Assembly: GCA_964626565.1 (NCBI GenBank)
Contig: CAZVFX010000089.1
Location: 1 to 28,534, forward strand
Reading direction: 5' to 3'
Length of the DNA: 28,534 nucleotides
Origin: CAZVFX01 sp964626565
Lineage (GTDB): Bacteria; Myxococcota_A; UBA9042; CAIXZC01
Below the pieces are notes generated by a model that saw nothing but the letters and a program-made list of their open reading frames with translations, ran no database searches and had not been told where the DNA came from. Below, piece after piece: positions 13,898 through 21,040 of this stretch. Position numbers and translations under genes: made by a program. The first letter of the stretch is position 1, and each line of letters begins with the position of its first letter.

Positions 13898-14989
13898 ATG
13901 AAACTCAAGCGGAACTATAAATATTTGTCAGGGTTCTTGCCCGCACTTCTGATGGTGGCCCTGCTTTGTCCGTCGGTTGCGTCGGGCTGGGATGCGCGGG
14001 CGTTCGACGGTGACGCGGCCCAGCTTACGCAGGAAGACCTGTTTCCACGGAAGAAGGCCGCCCGCGAAACCTACTATGCTGAAGACTATTCCTTCATGTT
14101 TCAGTTGGACAAGAAGGTGAAGCTCAACTTCAAGTTCGGCATGACCAACGTGCTGGGAGAAGAGGGCGCCGCGTTTGTCGCCTCCTCCATGCGCGCGCCT
14201 GGAATTCCTTTCAGAAAGACCAAAAAGACCGTCCGGGCCGGCAAGTGGAAGTTTGAAGACCACCCGTTTTCCCTGGACATTGGGGAAATGAAATTCAGCG
14301 GCACCGAACAGCAGATGAAGGTGAGTTTCACTCGCAAAGGCGTCCGGGCAACTGCCAAACTGACCGCAGTGGTGCCTGGCTGGCGTCCCGGGAACGGCAA
14401 GGTGGAGCTGGCCAACCAGGGGTTCATCGAAGTGATGATCTGGCCCAAAATGAAGGTGGAAGGAACCATCGAAGTGATCAAGTCGGGCAAGAAGGTGAGG
14501 TTCAAGGGATACTGTGTATTGACCCACGCAGTAACCACCATTCCGCCCCAGTTTCAGCCCCCTCGATGGTTCTACTTCAAGGGAAAGGACCTCTCCAACC
14601 CGGTCCTCTTTCAGGCAGTGCAACTCGGCGAGGAGTTCGGTGGCCAGGTGTACGGCTGGTTCCTCGTTGTGGAGAAGAACAAGATAGCCGCCCAATCAAA
14701 CATCCTGGACATCAGCCCCACCGACTTGAGGGAGAAGGAGAAGGTACTGCTTCCGTGGAGCATGTACTTCAACGACCCCGCACAAGGGATAGAAGGAGGG
14801 ATCAGGGCCGGCTTGCTCAAGAAAGCGGTGGACCAGTTGAAGAAGCTGCCTCCCTTCGAAGCTGCCCTCATCGCCAAGTTTATCCAGCCCAAGATGTACC
14901 TGTTTGATGGTGAGCTGGAGATTGCCGTCGCTGACGGCCGCCGCTTTCGCACCTCCGGCACCTATAAAATAGAGACCATCAGGGACTGA
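13898..14989 (+). CDS. Secreted protein, possibly Svf1/AttH-like double-lipocalin fold
   Basis: A 363-residue protein. ATG 13898 follows AAGGAG (13887-13892) and starts a signal peptide (KLKRNYKYLSGFLPALLMVALLCPSVASG, cleavage near residue 29). The mature region has YYAEDYSFMFQLDKKVKLNFKFGMTN, MKFSGTEQQMKVSF, a PGWRPGNGKVEL turn, and then KVRFKGYCVLTHAVTTIPPQF and GWFLVVEKNKI. This is a long series of beta strands with two halves, reminiscent of lipocalin-type AttH/CrtC/Svf1 proteins that bind or modify lipids. That resemblance is my impression, not a motif-level match, and no catalytic residues are evident. The in-frame sequence back to 13703 lies in the intergenic promoter region and is not used. 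Confidence 0.7.
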   Translation: MKLKRNYKYLSGFLPALLMVALLCPSVASGWDARAFDGDAAQLTQEDLFPRKKAARETYYAEDYSFMFQLDKKVKLNFKFGMTNVLGEEGAAFVASSMRAPGIPFRKTKKTVRAGKWKFEDHPFSLDIGEMKFSGTEQQMKVSFTRKGVRATAKLTAVVPGWRPGNGKVELANQGFIEVMIWPKMKVEGTIEVIKSGKKVRFKGYCVLTHAVTTIPPQFQPPRWFYFKGKDLSNPVLFQAVQLGEEFGGQVYGWFLVVEKNKIAAQSNILDISPTDLREKEKVLLPWSMYFNDPAQGIEGGIRAGLLKKAVDQLKKLPPFEAALIAKFIQPKMYLFDGELEIAVADGRRFRTSGTYKIETIRD

Positions 14990-15021
14990 TTTGTGACCCT
15001 GTTTCTCCCCTTTTCCAAACC

Positions 15022-15050
15022 TTGTGTTACCTCTATCGTACAAGTAAGAT
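15022..15050 (+). promoter_or_regulatory. Putative promoter giving a near-leaderless protease mRNA
   Basis: TTGTGT (15022-15027), 17-base spacer, TAAGAT (15045-15050). The expected transcript start (about 15057) coincides with ATG 15058, and there is no good Shine-Dalgarno sequence. Both hexamers are imperfect. Confidence 0.35.
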
Positions 15051-15057
15051 AATGCGC

Positions 15058-15858
15058 ATGAAAACCTATGAAAAACGAGCTTTCTCCTACACCGTCACCG
15101 CCTTGCTGCTGCTCTGCTCCGTATCCGCTGTCGCGGCTCCAAACCAGGAGCGGCAGGAGCGCCTGTACGCGGTGAAAAAGCTGAAACAGACTTCCACGAC
15201 CAGGTGCGTAGAGCGCTTTGGGGAGGCCATCGTTCTGGTGAAGTCTCCGGTGGGGTCCGGGTCCGGCTTTCTTATCAACAACGACGGGTATGTCGTAACG
15301 AATTTCCACGTCATCGAAGGGGAGCAGAACATCAGCGTCACGGTGTTCAGGCAGGAGCGCAAGGAGTTCAGGAAGATCAAATACGTGGACGTACGCATCG
15401 TCGCGCTGGACCACTTCTTTGACCTCGCCCTCCTGAAACTGGAACGGTCCGCTGGAGACAAGTCGTTGTCCACAGTCACTTTCGCCAAAACCGAAGACTT
15501 GAGGGTCGGGGACGAAGTCTTCGCCATCGGCAACCCCATGGGCCTGACCCGCAGCGTTTCCAAAGGCGTGGTGAGCAGCTTGAACAGGTATTTGGAGGGA
15601 AAGCTGTTTATCGAAACCGATACCGCCATCAACCCCGGCAACTCGGGGGGAGCGCTTTTCAACGCCCGGTGTGAGGTGGTGGGCGTCACCAACATGGGTG
15701 TGGCCTGGCTGCAGGGTCTGAATTTCGCCATTCCGATCCATTCCGTGAAGTACTTCCTGGACCATCGCCAGGCCTACGCCTTCGACAAAGACAATCCTAA
15801 TACAGGCTTTCGCTATTTTGACCCGCCCCGAAAGGGAGGGACTACGGAGCAGAAATGA
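15058..15858 (+). CDS. Secreted trypsin-like serine protease (HtrA/DegP-type catalytic domain)
   Basis: A 266-residue exported S1C-like protease. The signal peptide spans about residues 1-27 (cut near SAVAA-P). The catalytic triad is visible: H84 (TNFHVIEG), D122 (FDLALLKLE) and S196 (NPGNSGGAL), with the oxyanion-region GNPMGL and ETDTAINPG typical of DegP/HtrA. After FAIPIH the protein ends within ~40 residues, so there is no PDZ domain. That is shorter than usual HtrA chaperone-proteases (about 450) and suggests a simple periplasmic or secreted protease. Start: ATG 15058 or ATG 15052 two codons earlier; neither has a strong ribosome site. Its stop overlaps the next ATG (ATGA at 15855-15858), so translation is coupled to the DUF3352-like gene. 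Confidence 0.9.
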   Translation: MKTYEKRAFSYTVTALLLLCSVSAVAAPNQERQERLYAVKKLKQTSTTRCVERFGEAIVLVKSPVGSGSGFLINNDGYVVTNFHVIEGEQNISVTVFRQERKEFRKIKYVDVRIVALDHFFDLALLKLERSAGDKSLSTVTFAKTEDLRVGDEVFAIGNPMGLTRSVSKGVVSSLNRYLEGKLFIETDTAINPGNSGGALFNARCEVVGVTNMGVAWLQGLNFAIPIHSVKYFLDHRQAYAFDKDNPNTGFRYFDPPRKGGTTEQK

Positions 15859-17744
15859 ACTTGGCCAATTTTGTCTATCCGCGGGCCCCGAGGCGGCTCG
15901 CAGTCGTGGCAGTTGCACTCGCCTGCGTTGTGGGTTTCGCCACTTGTCCGGCGCACGCAGTGGAACTGGAGACAATAGCCCCTCCCGACGGCATCGTATA
16001 CCTGCGGGCTTCAAACCTGGCCCAACTGGTGCCGAAGGCGAAGAAGCACGCCGCGTACAAAATGTGGCTGGACGTCCAGAAGGACAAGTCGGTAGCGCCT
16101 TTCGTTGAAGCGTTCCGCAAAGGCCTTAATAAGTCTCTGTCCAGCGAGGGCGGGGATAGCCTGGACGAAACGGTCGGGCGCGTTGAGAAGATCCTGGCGT
16201 TGCTGGGAGAGACTCTCATCTGCACCTACCTGACTGAAGACGACAGTGGGGAAATGCCGATTCTTGTGCTCGCCAGGGTTGCGGCCAAGGATTATCCGGA
16301 ATACCTGCGCCTGGGCGAACAGTTCCACAAGGACCGGGAGAAACGTCAGACCAGGAAGATCGAATTCCTGGGTGAGTCCATCGAGGAGGAGGCCCCGGGC
16401 GAGGGAGACAAGACACCGTCTTTCCACGCGTTTGTGAACGGCGTCAGCATTGACTCCAACTCCCTCGACCTGACCAAGAGGGCGGTGCACAACCTGAAGA
16501 AGGGAGGGGGCGATTCCCTCAAGTCGGCCGGGGAGTACACCCGGGCCGTGGGCGAGTTGGCCCGTCGCACCGACCTGCAGATCTACATGTCCTTGAAGGC
16601 CGTGTTGGAGAAGGCGGAAAGGGAAGCCGAGGCACGGGACACTCTGTCGCCCGCTCCCCCGTCCCACGGGCACGGCCATAACGGCGGGCCGCCCCCGCCG
16701 AGCCCTGCCGAAGTCAAGAAGATGATGATCGACCTGTCCGGTGTGAAAGACCTTAACTGGATCGCCATGGGACTGGCTTTGGAAGAGAGGCAGACCGAAC
16801 TCGAGGTGTTCTGCAGCGTGACCCCGGGCCAAAACGGCTTCTGGAAGCTGCTGCCCCGCACCAACGTCCCCGTTCCCCGCCCCGGATTTGTCTCCGGGGA
16901 TGTGGCCTCGTTTGTCTTCGCCCGGGTCGGCTTGTTGGAGTTCCTGGAAGAGTTCGAGCGGATCATGCAAAAGGCCTACCCCAGCCAGTACGCAGGCTAC
17001 GTGGGCGGTCTCGCAATGGCTCGGGCTCAGATTGGTGTTGACGTGAAGAACGACATAGTGGGGAATCTCGGCAACGACTTTTACCTCTACAACCCTCCGC
17101 CGGAAAGCACCCCCGAAGAAGGCCGAGAGGCCCATGGGGTAGCCGTACTTTCCCTGAAAGACGACGCCGCGATCCTTAAGGCCGTATCCAAGCTCCTCAA
17201 TCCGGACCCTTCATCCGGCCAGGCAGTTCCTCTGCACAGCGAGGACTACATGGGGGAGAAAATCTACTACGTTTTGTTTCCCTGCCCCGGGTGTGAGGGG
17301 GACCTGAAGAGTTCAGCCTTTTCTTTCATGGTGAGCCGGAGAAGCCTGGTCCTGGGAGCTTATCCGGACGTAAAGGAATTCGTGCGCGGCTGGCGGGCCA
17401 CCGAGAAAGACTCTTCCTTTTTCGATTCATCAAGCTTCCGGAGCGTTGCTAAGGTCCTTCCCGATCGACTTACCGCCATGTGGTACGCCAATCTGAAGCA
17501 CGGCTCCTCCGTGATCAGGGAGGTGTCCCGGGAGATACTGGGTGAACTCGACCGGGGTCCAATCGTTGACAGCCCTCCCGGCCAGCCCGACGCTTTCATG
17601 GCCAGGGCGGAGGAGAAGAACAAGGCTGCCGACGCGCTGGTGGGCCTGTTCACCAATTACTTCCAGGATATTGTGGCTCACGCCCGGTGGACCCCCGACG
17701 GTCTGTCCGCCAAGGTGGTCGTCAGACACAAGAACAAACGCTAG
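15855..17744 (+). CDS. Large secreted protein, DUF3352-like
   Basis: A 629-residue exported protein. A signal peptide (RRLAVVAVALACVVGFATCPAHA) ends near residue 35, and the mature protein opens VELETIAPPDGIVYLRASNLAQLVPKAKKH. That pattern (a statement-like PPDxxxYLRxxNLAxL start, then a helix) is typical of DUF3352-type bacterial secreted proteins of unknown function. The pattern seems to recur in a second half beginning near VPRPGFVSGDVASFVFARVGLLEFLEEF, suggesting an internal repeat. Between the halves is a His/Gly/Pro-rich linker (SHGHGHNGGPPPPSP, about 16660-16710) that could bind metal. Only a few Cys are present, including CPGC. The start overlaps the protease stop and the FG-GAP gene follows after 18 bases, so the three are one operon. 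It may be a partner or substrate of the protease (inference). Confidence 0.7.
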   Translation: MNLANFVYPRAPRRLAVVAVALACVVGFATCPAHAVELETIAPPDGIVYLRASNLAQLVPKAKKHAAYKMWLDVQKDKSVAPFVEAFRKGLNKSLSSEGGDSLDETVGRVEKILALLGETLICTYLTEDDSGEMPILVLARVAAKDYPEYLRLGEQFHKDREKRQTRKIEFLGESIEEEAPGEGDKTPSFHAFVNGVSIDSNSLDLTKRAVHNLKKGGGDSLKSAGEYTRAVGELARRTDLQIYMSLKAVLEKAEREAEARDTLSPAPPSHGHGHNGGPPPPSPAEVKKMMIDLSGVKDLNWIAMGLALEERQTELEVFCSVTPGQNGFWKLLPRTNVPVPRPGFVSGDVASFVFARVGLLEFLEEFERIMQKAYPSQYAGYVGGLAMARAQIGVDVKNDIVGNLGNDFYLYNPPPESTPEEGREAHGVAVLSLKDDAAILKAVSKLLNPDPSSGQAVPLHSEDYMGEKIYYVLFPCPGCEGDLKSSAFSFMVSRRSLVLGAYPDVKEFVRGWRATEKDSSFFDSSSFRSVAKVLPDRLTAMWYANLKHGSSVIREVSREILGELDRGPIVDSPPGQPDAFMARAEEKNKAADALVGLFTNYFQDIVAHARWTPDGLSAKVVVRHKNKR

Positions 17745-17762
17745 ACCCAAGGATACCAATTG

Positions 17763-20030
17763 ATGATCAAACGGTTCGTTTTCGCCCTGGTTGTTTCGGC
17801 TCTTGTCTCCCCGCCCGCTCTGGCTGGGGGCAAGTACGGCTTTCAACCGCCGGAAATCTACAAGTTCAAAACCGATATCCGCCTGCTCAGGATCCACGAT
17901 ATTGACGGTGACGGCCGACAGGACCTGGTGTTCGCCAACAATGCCCAGGCCAAAATCGAGGTATTGTTGAGACGCCCGGACCCCGCGCCCGAAAGGGTAT
18001 ACAAGCGAGGGCTCAACGATCCTCTCTACGATTCCTACTTTGAACCGAGGACCTTCATCTCGGAGAAGAAGGTGAACGGCCTGGCTGTGGGGGACTTCGA
18101 CGGAGACGGAGATGCGGACATCGTCTACTACGGCACCCCATCGGAACTGGTGTTCAAATTTCAAGGCGAGCAGCACATTTTCGATCGGGAACTCGTCTTC
18201 AAGGTGCAGGACGTTTCCGCGTCTTCGAGGTGCCTCGATGCCGGAGACCTCAATGGAGACGGAAAGACCGACGTAGCTTTGCTATCGTCGTCGGGGGTCT
18301 ACCTCTTCTACCAGGAAGACAACGGCCCGGGGGAGGCCCGGCGGCTGGCCCATGCGGGCAAGGACGTGGTTGGTCTCGCGGTCAAGGACATCAACGGCGA
18401 CGGGCTTGACGACCTGCTGTTCATCAATCCCGCCCGGGAGCGGCCTTTGCAGATTCGCTTCCAGCAGAAAGGCAAGGGTCTAGGGCCTGAGGTCTCGTTC
18501 AAGCTGTCGAAATACCGTCAGCTCGCGCTGGCCGATGTGGACCGTGATAAGGCCACCGAGGTCGCGTTCGTCAACTCATCTACCGGCCAGTTACAGTTGC
18601 TGGAGTTTACCGAGAATGCGGGTAAGGAAAAGGCAGGGGACAAAGATGGCTGGCTCTTCCTCAGGTTCGACACCGAACTGGTTCCCGACAAGCGGGGGTT
18701 GGTCACTGCGGACGTGAACCGGGACGGCAAACTGGACCTGGTAATCTCGGACCCCGGCCTCAACCGGCTGCTGGTCTACCTCCAGGGAGAGTCCGGAGGG
18801 GATTTTGTGGAGCGGGACTACCCCTCCCTCACCGACCTGGAAGAAGTGGACCACATCAGGGATCGCCAGATCGTCTTGTTCAGCAAGGAGGAAAAGGCGG
18901 TGGGCGTGTTCGGTGCGGGCGAGGAGCTGGGATTCCCGGAGATCCTCAAAACCGGGCACGAGCCTCTGTTTGTCTCCGTCTTGAGCCTCAACTCCGACGG
19001 GGAGAGGAGGGTGGCCTACGGCTTCACCAAAGAAGAAGGGGACGACGACGAAAAGAAGAAGCAGCCCTATCTGGGGTATTTCGTCCGTGATGGAGAAAAG
19101 TGGAAGGAAAAGAAGAAGATCAAACTTCCTCTGGAATTTGCCCCCGAAAGCGTGAAAGTGGCCGACCTCAACGGCGACGGGCTCAGCGACCTCGTGTGCT
19201 TCATCCCTTACGAGCCTATCGAGATACTTCTGCAGAAGAAGTCCCGGTCGTTTGTGAGGCTGCCCACGTCAGGCCTGAAGGGGCTGGGCAGCAAGTTGGG
19301 ACCGTCGTCGGTGACCGTCTTCCCGAGCCCGGAAGGAGATCTGCTGGCGTTTGCCCAGAAGAACTTCGTCCGCGTCGCCCGGCTGGAAGGGGAGCAACTG
19401 GTAGTGCAAGCCCAACACAACGGTCTCACGGCAGCCTCCAGAATCGGAGCCTCGGCCTTCGCCGATATTGACGGAAACGGGGAGCGGGAGATCCTCCTGC
19501 TGGACGAGGGGCGGCAGGTGATTTCGGTTCTCGCCTCGGAAGGGGACACCCGTCGCAAGCTGCGGGACGTGGAGTTGCCCAGACTGAGCCTCCTCGATTT
19601 CAAAGGCGCTGACCTTGACGGGGACGGCGCCGAGGAACTGCTGATCCTGGGAAAAACGCAGCTAGCCATATACTCGGGATGGAACCGGCCCGTTCGTCTT
19701 GCCGATCGCGGCTACTACGAAAGTCCTTCCAGGGACGCCAATCTAACCTGGATAAGGTCGGGAGACATGGATGGGGACGGTGATCTGGAGTTGGTCCTCA
19801 TCGACGGTTTCAACAACGCCGTAGAGATAGTGGATGTGCCCCCGACCGGCGGTATGGAGCAAGGTCTGTCTTTCAAAGTCTTCGAAAACAAAGGGTACGC
19901 AGGAGGCCGCCGCGGCGTCTCGATTTCGGAACCCCGTGAGCTGGTGGTAGGGGATTTGGACGGCGACGGCCAAAAGGACCTCGCCCTTCTTGTCCACGAC
20001 AAACTGATTATCTATTTGCAGGGTGACTAG
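17763..20030 (+). CDS. Secreted FG-GAP/VCBS-repeat beta-propeller protein
   Basis: A 755-residue exported protein. The signal peptide (MIKRFVFALVVSALVSPPALA) is followed by at least 11 FG-GAP-type calcium-binding loops of the form D-x-D/N-G-D-G-x-x-D. Examples are DIDGDGRQDLVFA, GDFDGDGDADIVYY, GDLNGDGKTDVALL, KDINGDGLDDLLF, ADLNGDGLSDLVCF, GDMDGDGDLELVLI and GDLDGDGQKDLALL. Some blades are degenerate (ADVDRDKATEVAF). This is the integrin-alpha-like propeller seen in bacterial surface and secreted proteins, possibly adhesive; no catalytic domain is visible. The number of repeats would suit one or two 7-bladed propellers. ATG 17763 with AAGGA (17749-17753) is preferred over the adjoining TTG 17760. 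It is the last gene of the protease operon, and its stop is 9 bases from the convergent gene. Confidence 0.88.
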   Translation: MIKRFVFALVVSALVSPPALAGGKYGFQPPEIYKFKTDIRLLRIHDIDGDGRQDLVFANNAQAKIEVLLRRPDPAPERVYKRGLNDPLYDSYFEPRTFISEKKVNGLAVGDFDGDGDADIVYYGTPSELVFKFQGEQHIFDRELVFKVQDVSASSRCLDAGDLNGDGKTDVALLSSSGVYLFYQEDNGPGEARRLAHAGKDVVGLAVKDINGDGLDDLLFINPARERPLQIRFQQKGKGLGPEVSFKLSKYRQLALADVDRDKATEVAFVNSSTGQLQLLEFTENAGKEKAGDKDGWLFLRFDTELVPDKRGLVTADVNRDGKLDLVISDPGLNRLLVYLQGESGGDFVERDYPSLTDLEEVDHIRDRQIVLFSKEEKAVGVFGAGEELGFPEILKTGHEPLFVSVLSLNSDGERRVAYGFTKEEGDDDEKKKQPYLGYFVRDGEKWKEKKKIKLPLEFAPESVKVADLNGDGLSDLVCFIPYEPIEILLQKKSRSFVRLPTSGLKGLGSKLGPSSVTVFPSPEGDLLAFAQKNFVRVARLEGEQLVVQAQHNGLTAASRIGASAFADIDGNGEREILLLDEGRQVISVLASEGDTRRKLRDVELPRLSLLDFKGADLDGDGAEELLILGKTQLAIYSGWNRPVRLADRGYYESPSRDANLTWIRSGDMDGDGDLELVLIDGFNNAVEIVDVPPTGGMEQGLSFKVFENKGYAGGRRGVSISEPRELVVGDLDGDGQKDLALLVHDKLIIYLQGD

Positions 20031-20039
20031 TCGTTCAGG

Positions 20040-20912
20040 CTACTTCTTGTTTTTCTTGTCTTCCAGAATCTTGTCCAGGACGTCATCGTTCTTCTTGTCC
20101 TCGCCTCCCATCACCTGCTGGAGAAACGCTTCGGACTCGTCCACTTTCTCTTCCCCGCCCTCAGTTCCCGCCCGCCGTTTGGCTACTGCCTCGTTTTCCG
20201 GCAAGTAGGTCCACTTCAGCCGGGAGCAGACGTATATGCCTTGCGGAGGAGCGGCAGTCAGTTCGAAGGTCGTGTCCCGCCACGTCGCCAGCAACGGGTT
20301 GGTCTTCTCTTCTTCATCCTCGAACACAACCTCGGCCGGGTCGCCGAAAATGGTGGCCAGACCAACCAGCAGTTCGGAGAAGTCGGAGGCCGATTCGGAG
20401 CAGATGTACAGCTTCCACAGCGTCTTGCCGCTGAAGAAGAAGTAGGCGGTGTTACCCGAGTATGCATATTTCGCGAGACTCTCCCCCGCGTTGTTCTTGT
20501 ACTCCTCAGACACCACCGATACGGCATAGCCCGACTGCTGACCGGTGAACTCCACCAGGCTCTTCTCGAATTCCTCGAAGGTCTTGTCCATCTTGTCCTT
20601 CAAGGCGTCCCGCTCCCGGGCGTCCAGCGTGGCCCGGAGCACGGGCTTTAGCTGCTCGCCCAGCCGGACTCTGAATTCAGTGAGGAACTTCTCGTACGGG
20701 TGACCGAACGGGAGTTCTTTGAAGACCGGGTCGATTCGGCCCGGGTCCAGGGGACTCGGCCAGACGGGCTCGACCGGCTCCTCCTTCTTCGTTTCTTCCT
20801 CTTTCTTCTTCTTTTTGCCCTTCTTGCCCCCGGCGTCGGCTGCGAATCCCAGCAGCAACGCTAGCGAGGTCACGGTCCCAAGCAGGGCCAGTTTGTAGAG
20901 CTTCCGTCTCAC
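20040..20912 (-). CDS. Small exported protein of unknown function, Lys/Glu-rich N-terminus
   Basis: A 290-residue protein with an uncleaved-or-cleaved signal segment (RRKLYKLALLGTVTSLALLLGFAADAGG). A Lys/Glu-rich stretch (about residues 29-46) follows, then a domain that includes DPVFKELPFGHPYEKFLTEFRVRLGEQ, AYSGNTAYFFFSGKTLWKLYICS, and TTFELTAAPPQGIYVCSRLKWTYLP. The tail is Glu/Asp/Lys-rich and ends DKILEDKKNKK. I do not recognise the family. GTG 20912 is chosen because AAGGAGG lies just upstream. The longer in-frame ATG at 20948 has no ribosome site and would put extra hydrophilic residues before the signal peptide. It converges with the FG-GAP gene and diverges from the large lipoprotein gene. 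Confidence 0.75.
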   Translation of the reverse strand: MRRKLYKLALLGTVTSLALLLGFAADAGGKKGKKKKKEEETKKEEPVEPVWPSPLDPGRIDPVFKELPFGHPYEKFLTEFRVRLGEQLKPVLRATLDARERDALKDKMDKTFEEFEKSLVEFTGQQSGYAVSVVSEEYKNNAGESLAKYAYSGNTAYFFFSGKTLWKLYICSESASDFSELLVGLATIFGDPAEVVFEDEEEKTNPLLATWRDTTFELTAAPPQGIYVCSRLKWTYLPENEAVAKRRAGTEGGEEKVDESEAFLQQVMGGEDKKNDDVLDKILEDKKNKK

Positions 20913-20916
20913 GAAG

Positions 20917-20923
20917 CCTCCTT
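20917..20923 (-). promoter_or_regulatory. Ribosome binding site deciding the GTG 20912 start
   Basis: AAGGAGG on the minus strand, 4 bases before GTG 20912. It is the closest match to a full Shine-Dalgarno sequence in this part of the window. Confidence 0.65.
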
Positions 20924-21040
20924 CCGGCTCTCCTTTTGGGGGCACCATCGTGCCGGTTGCCTTCCCCCGTCAAAAGTGTAACATGGTTTTGTGAAATGAA
21001 CAGCTTTTTGGGCCTGTCCATACGCTGTTCCATAAAGACG

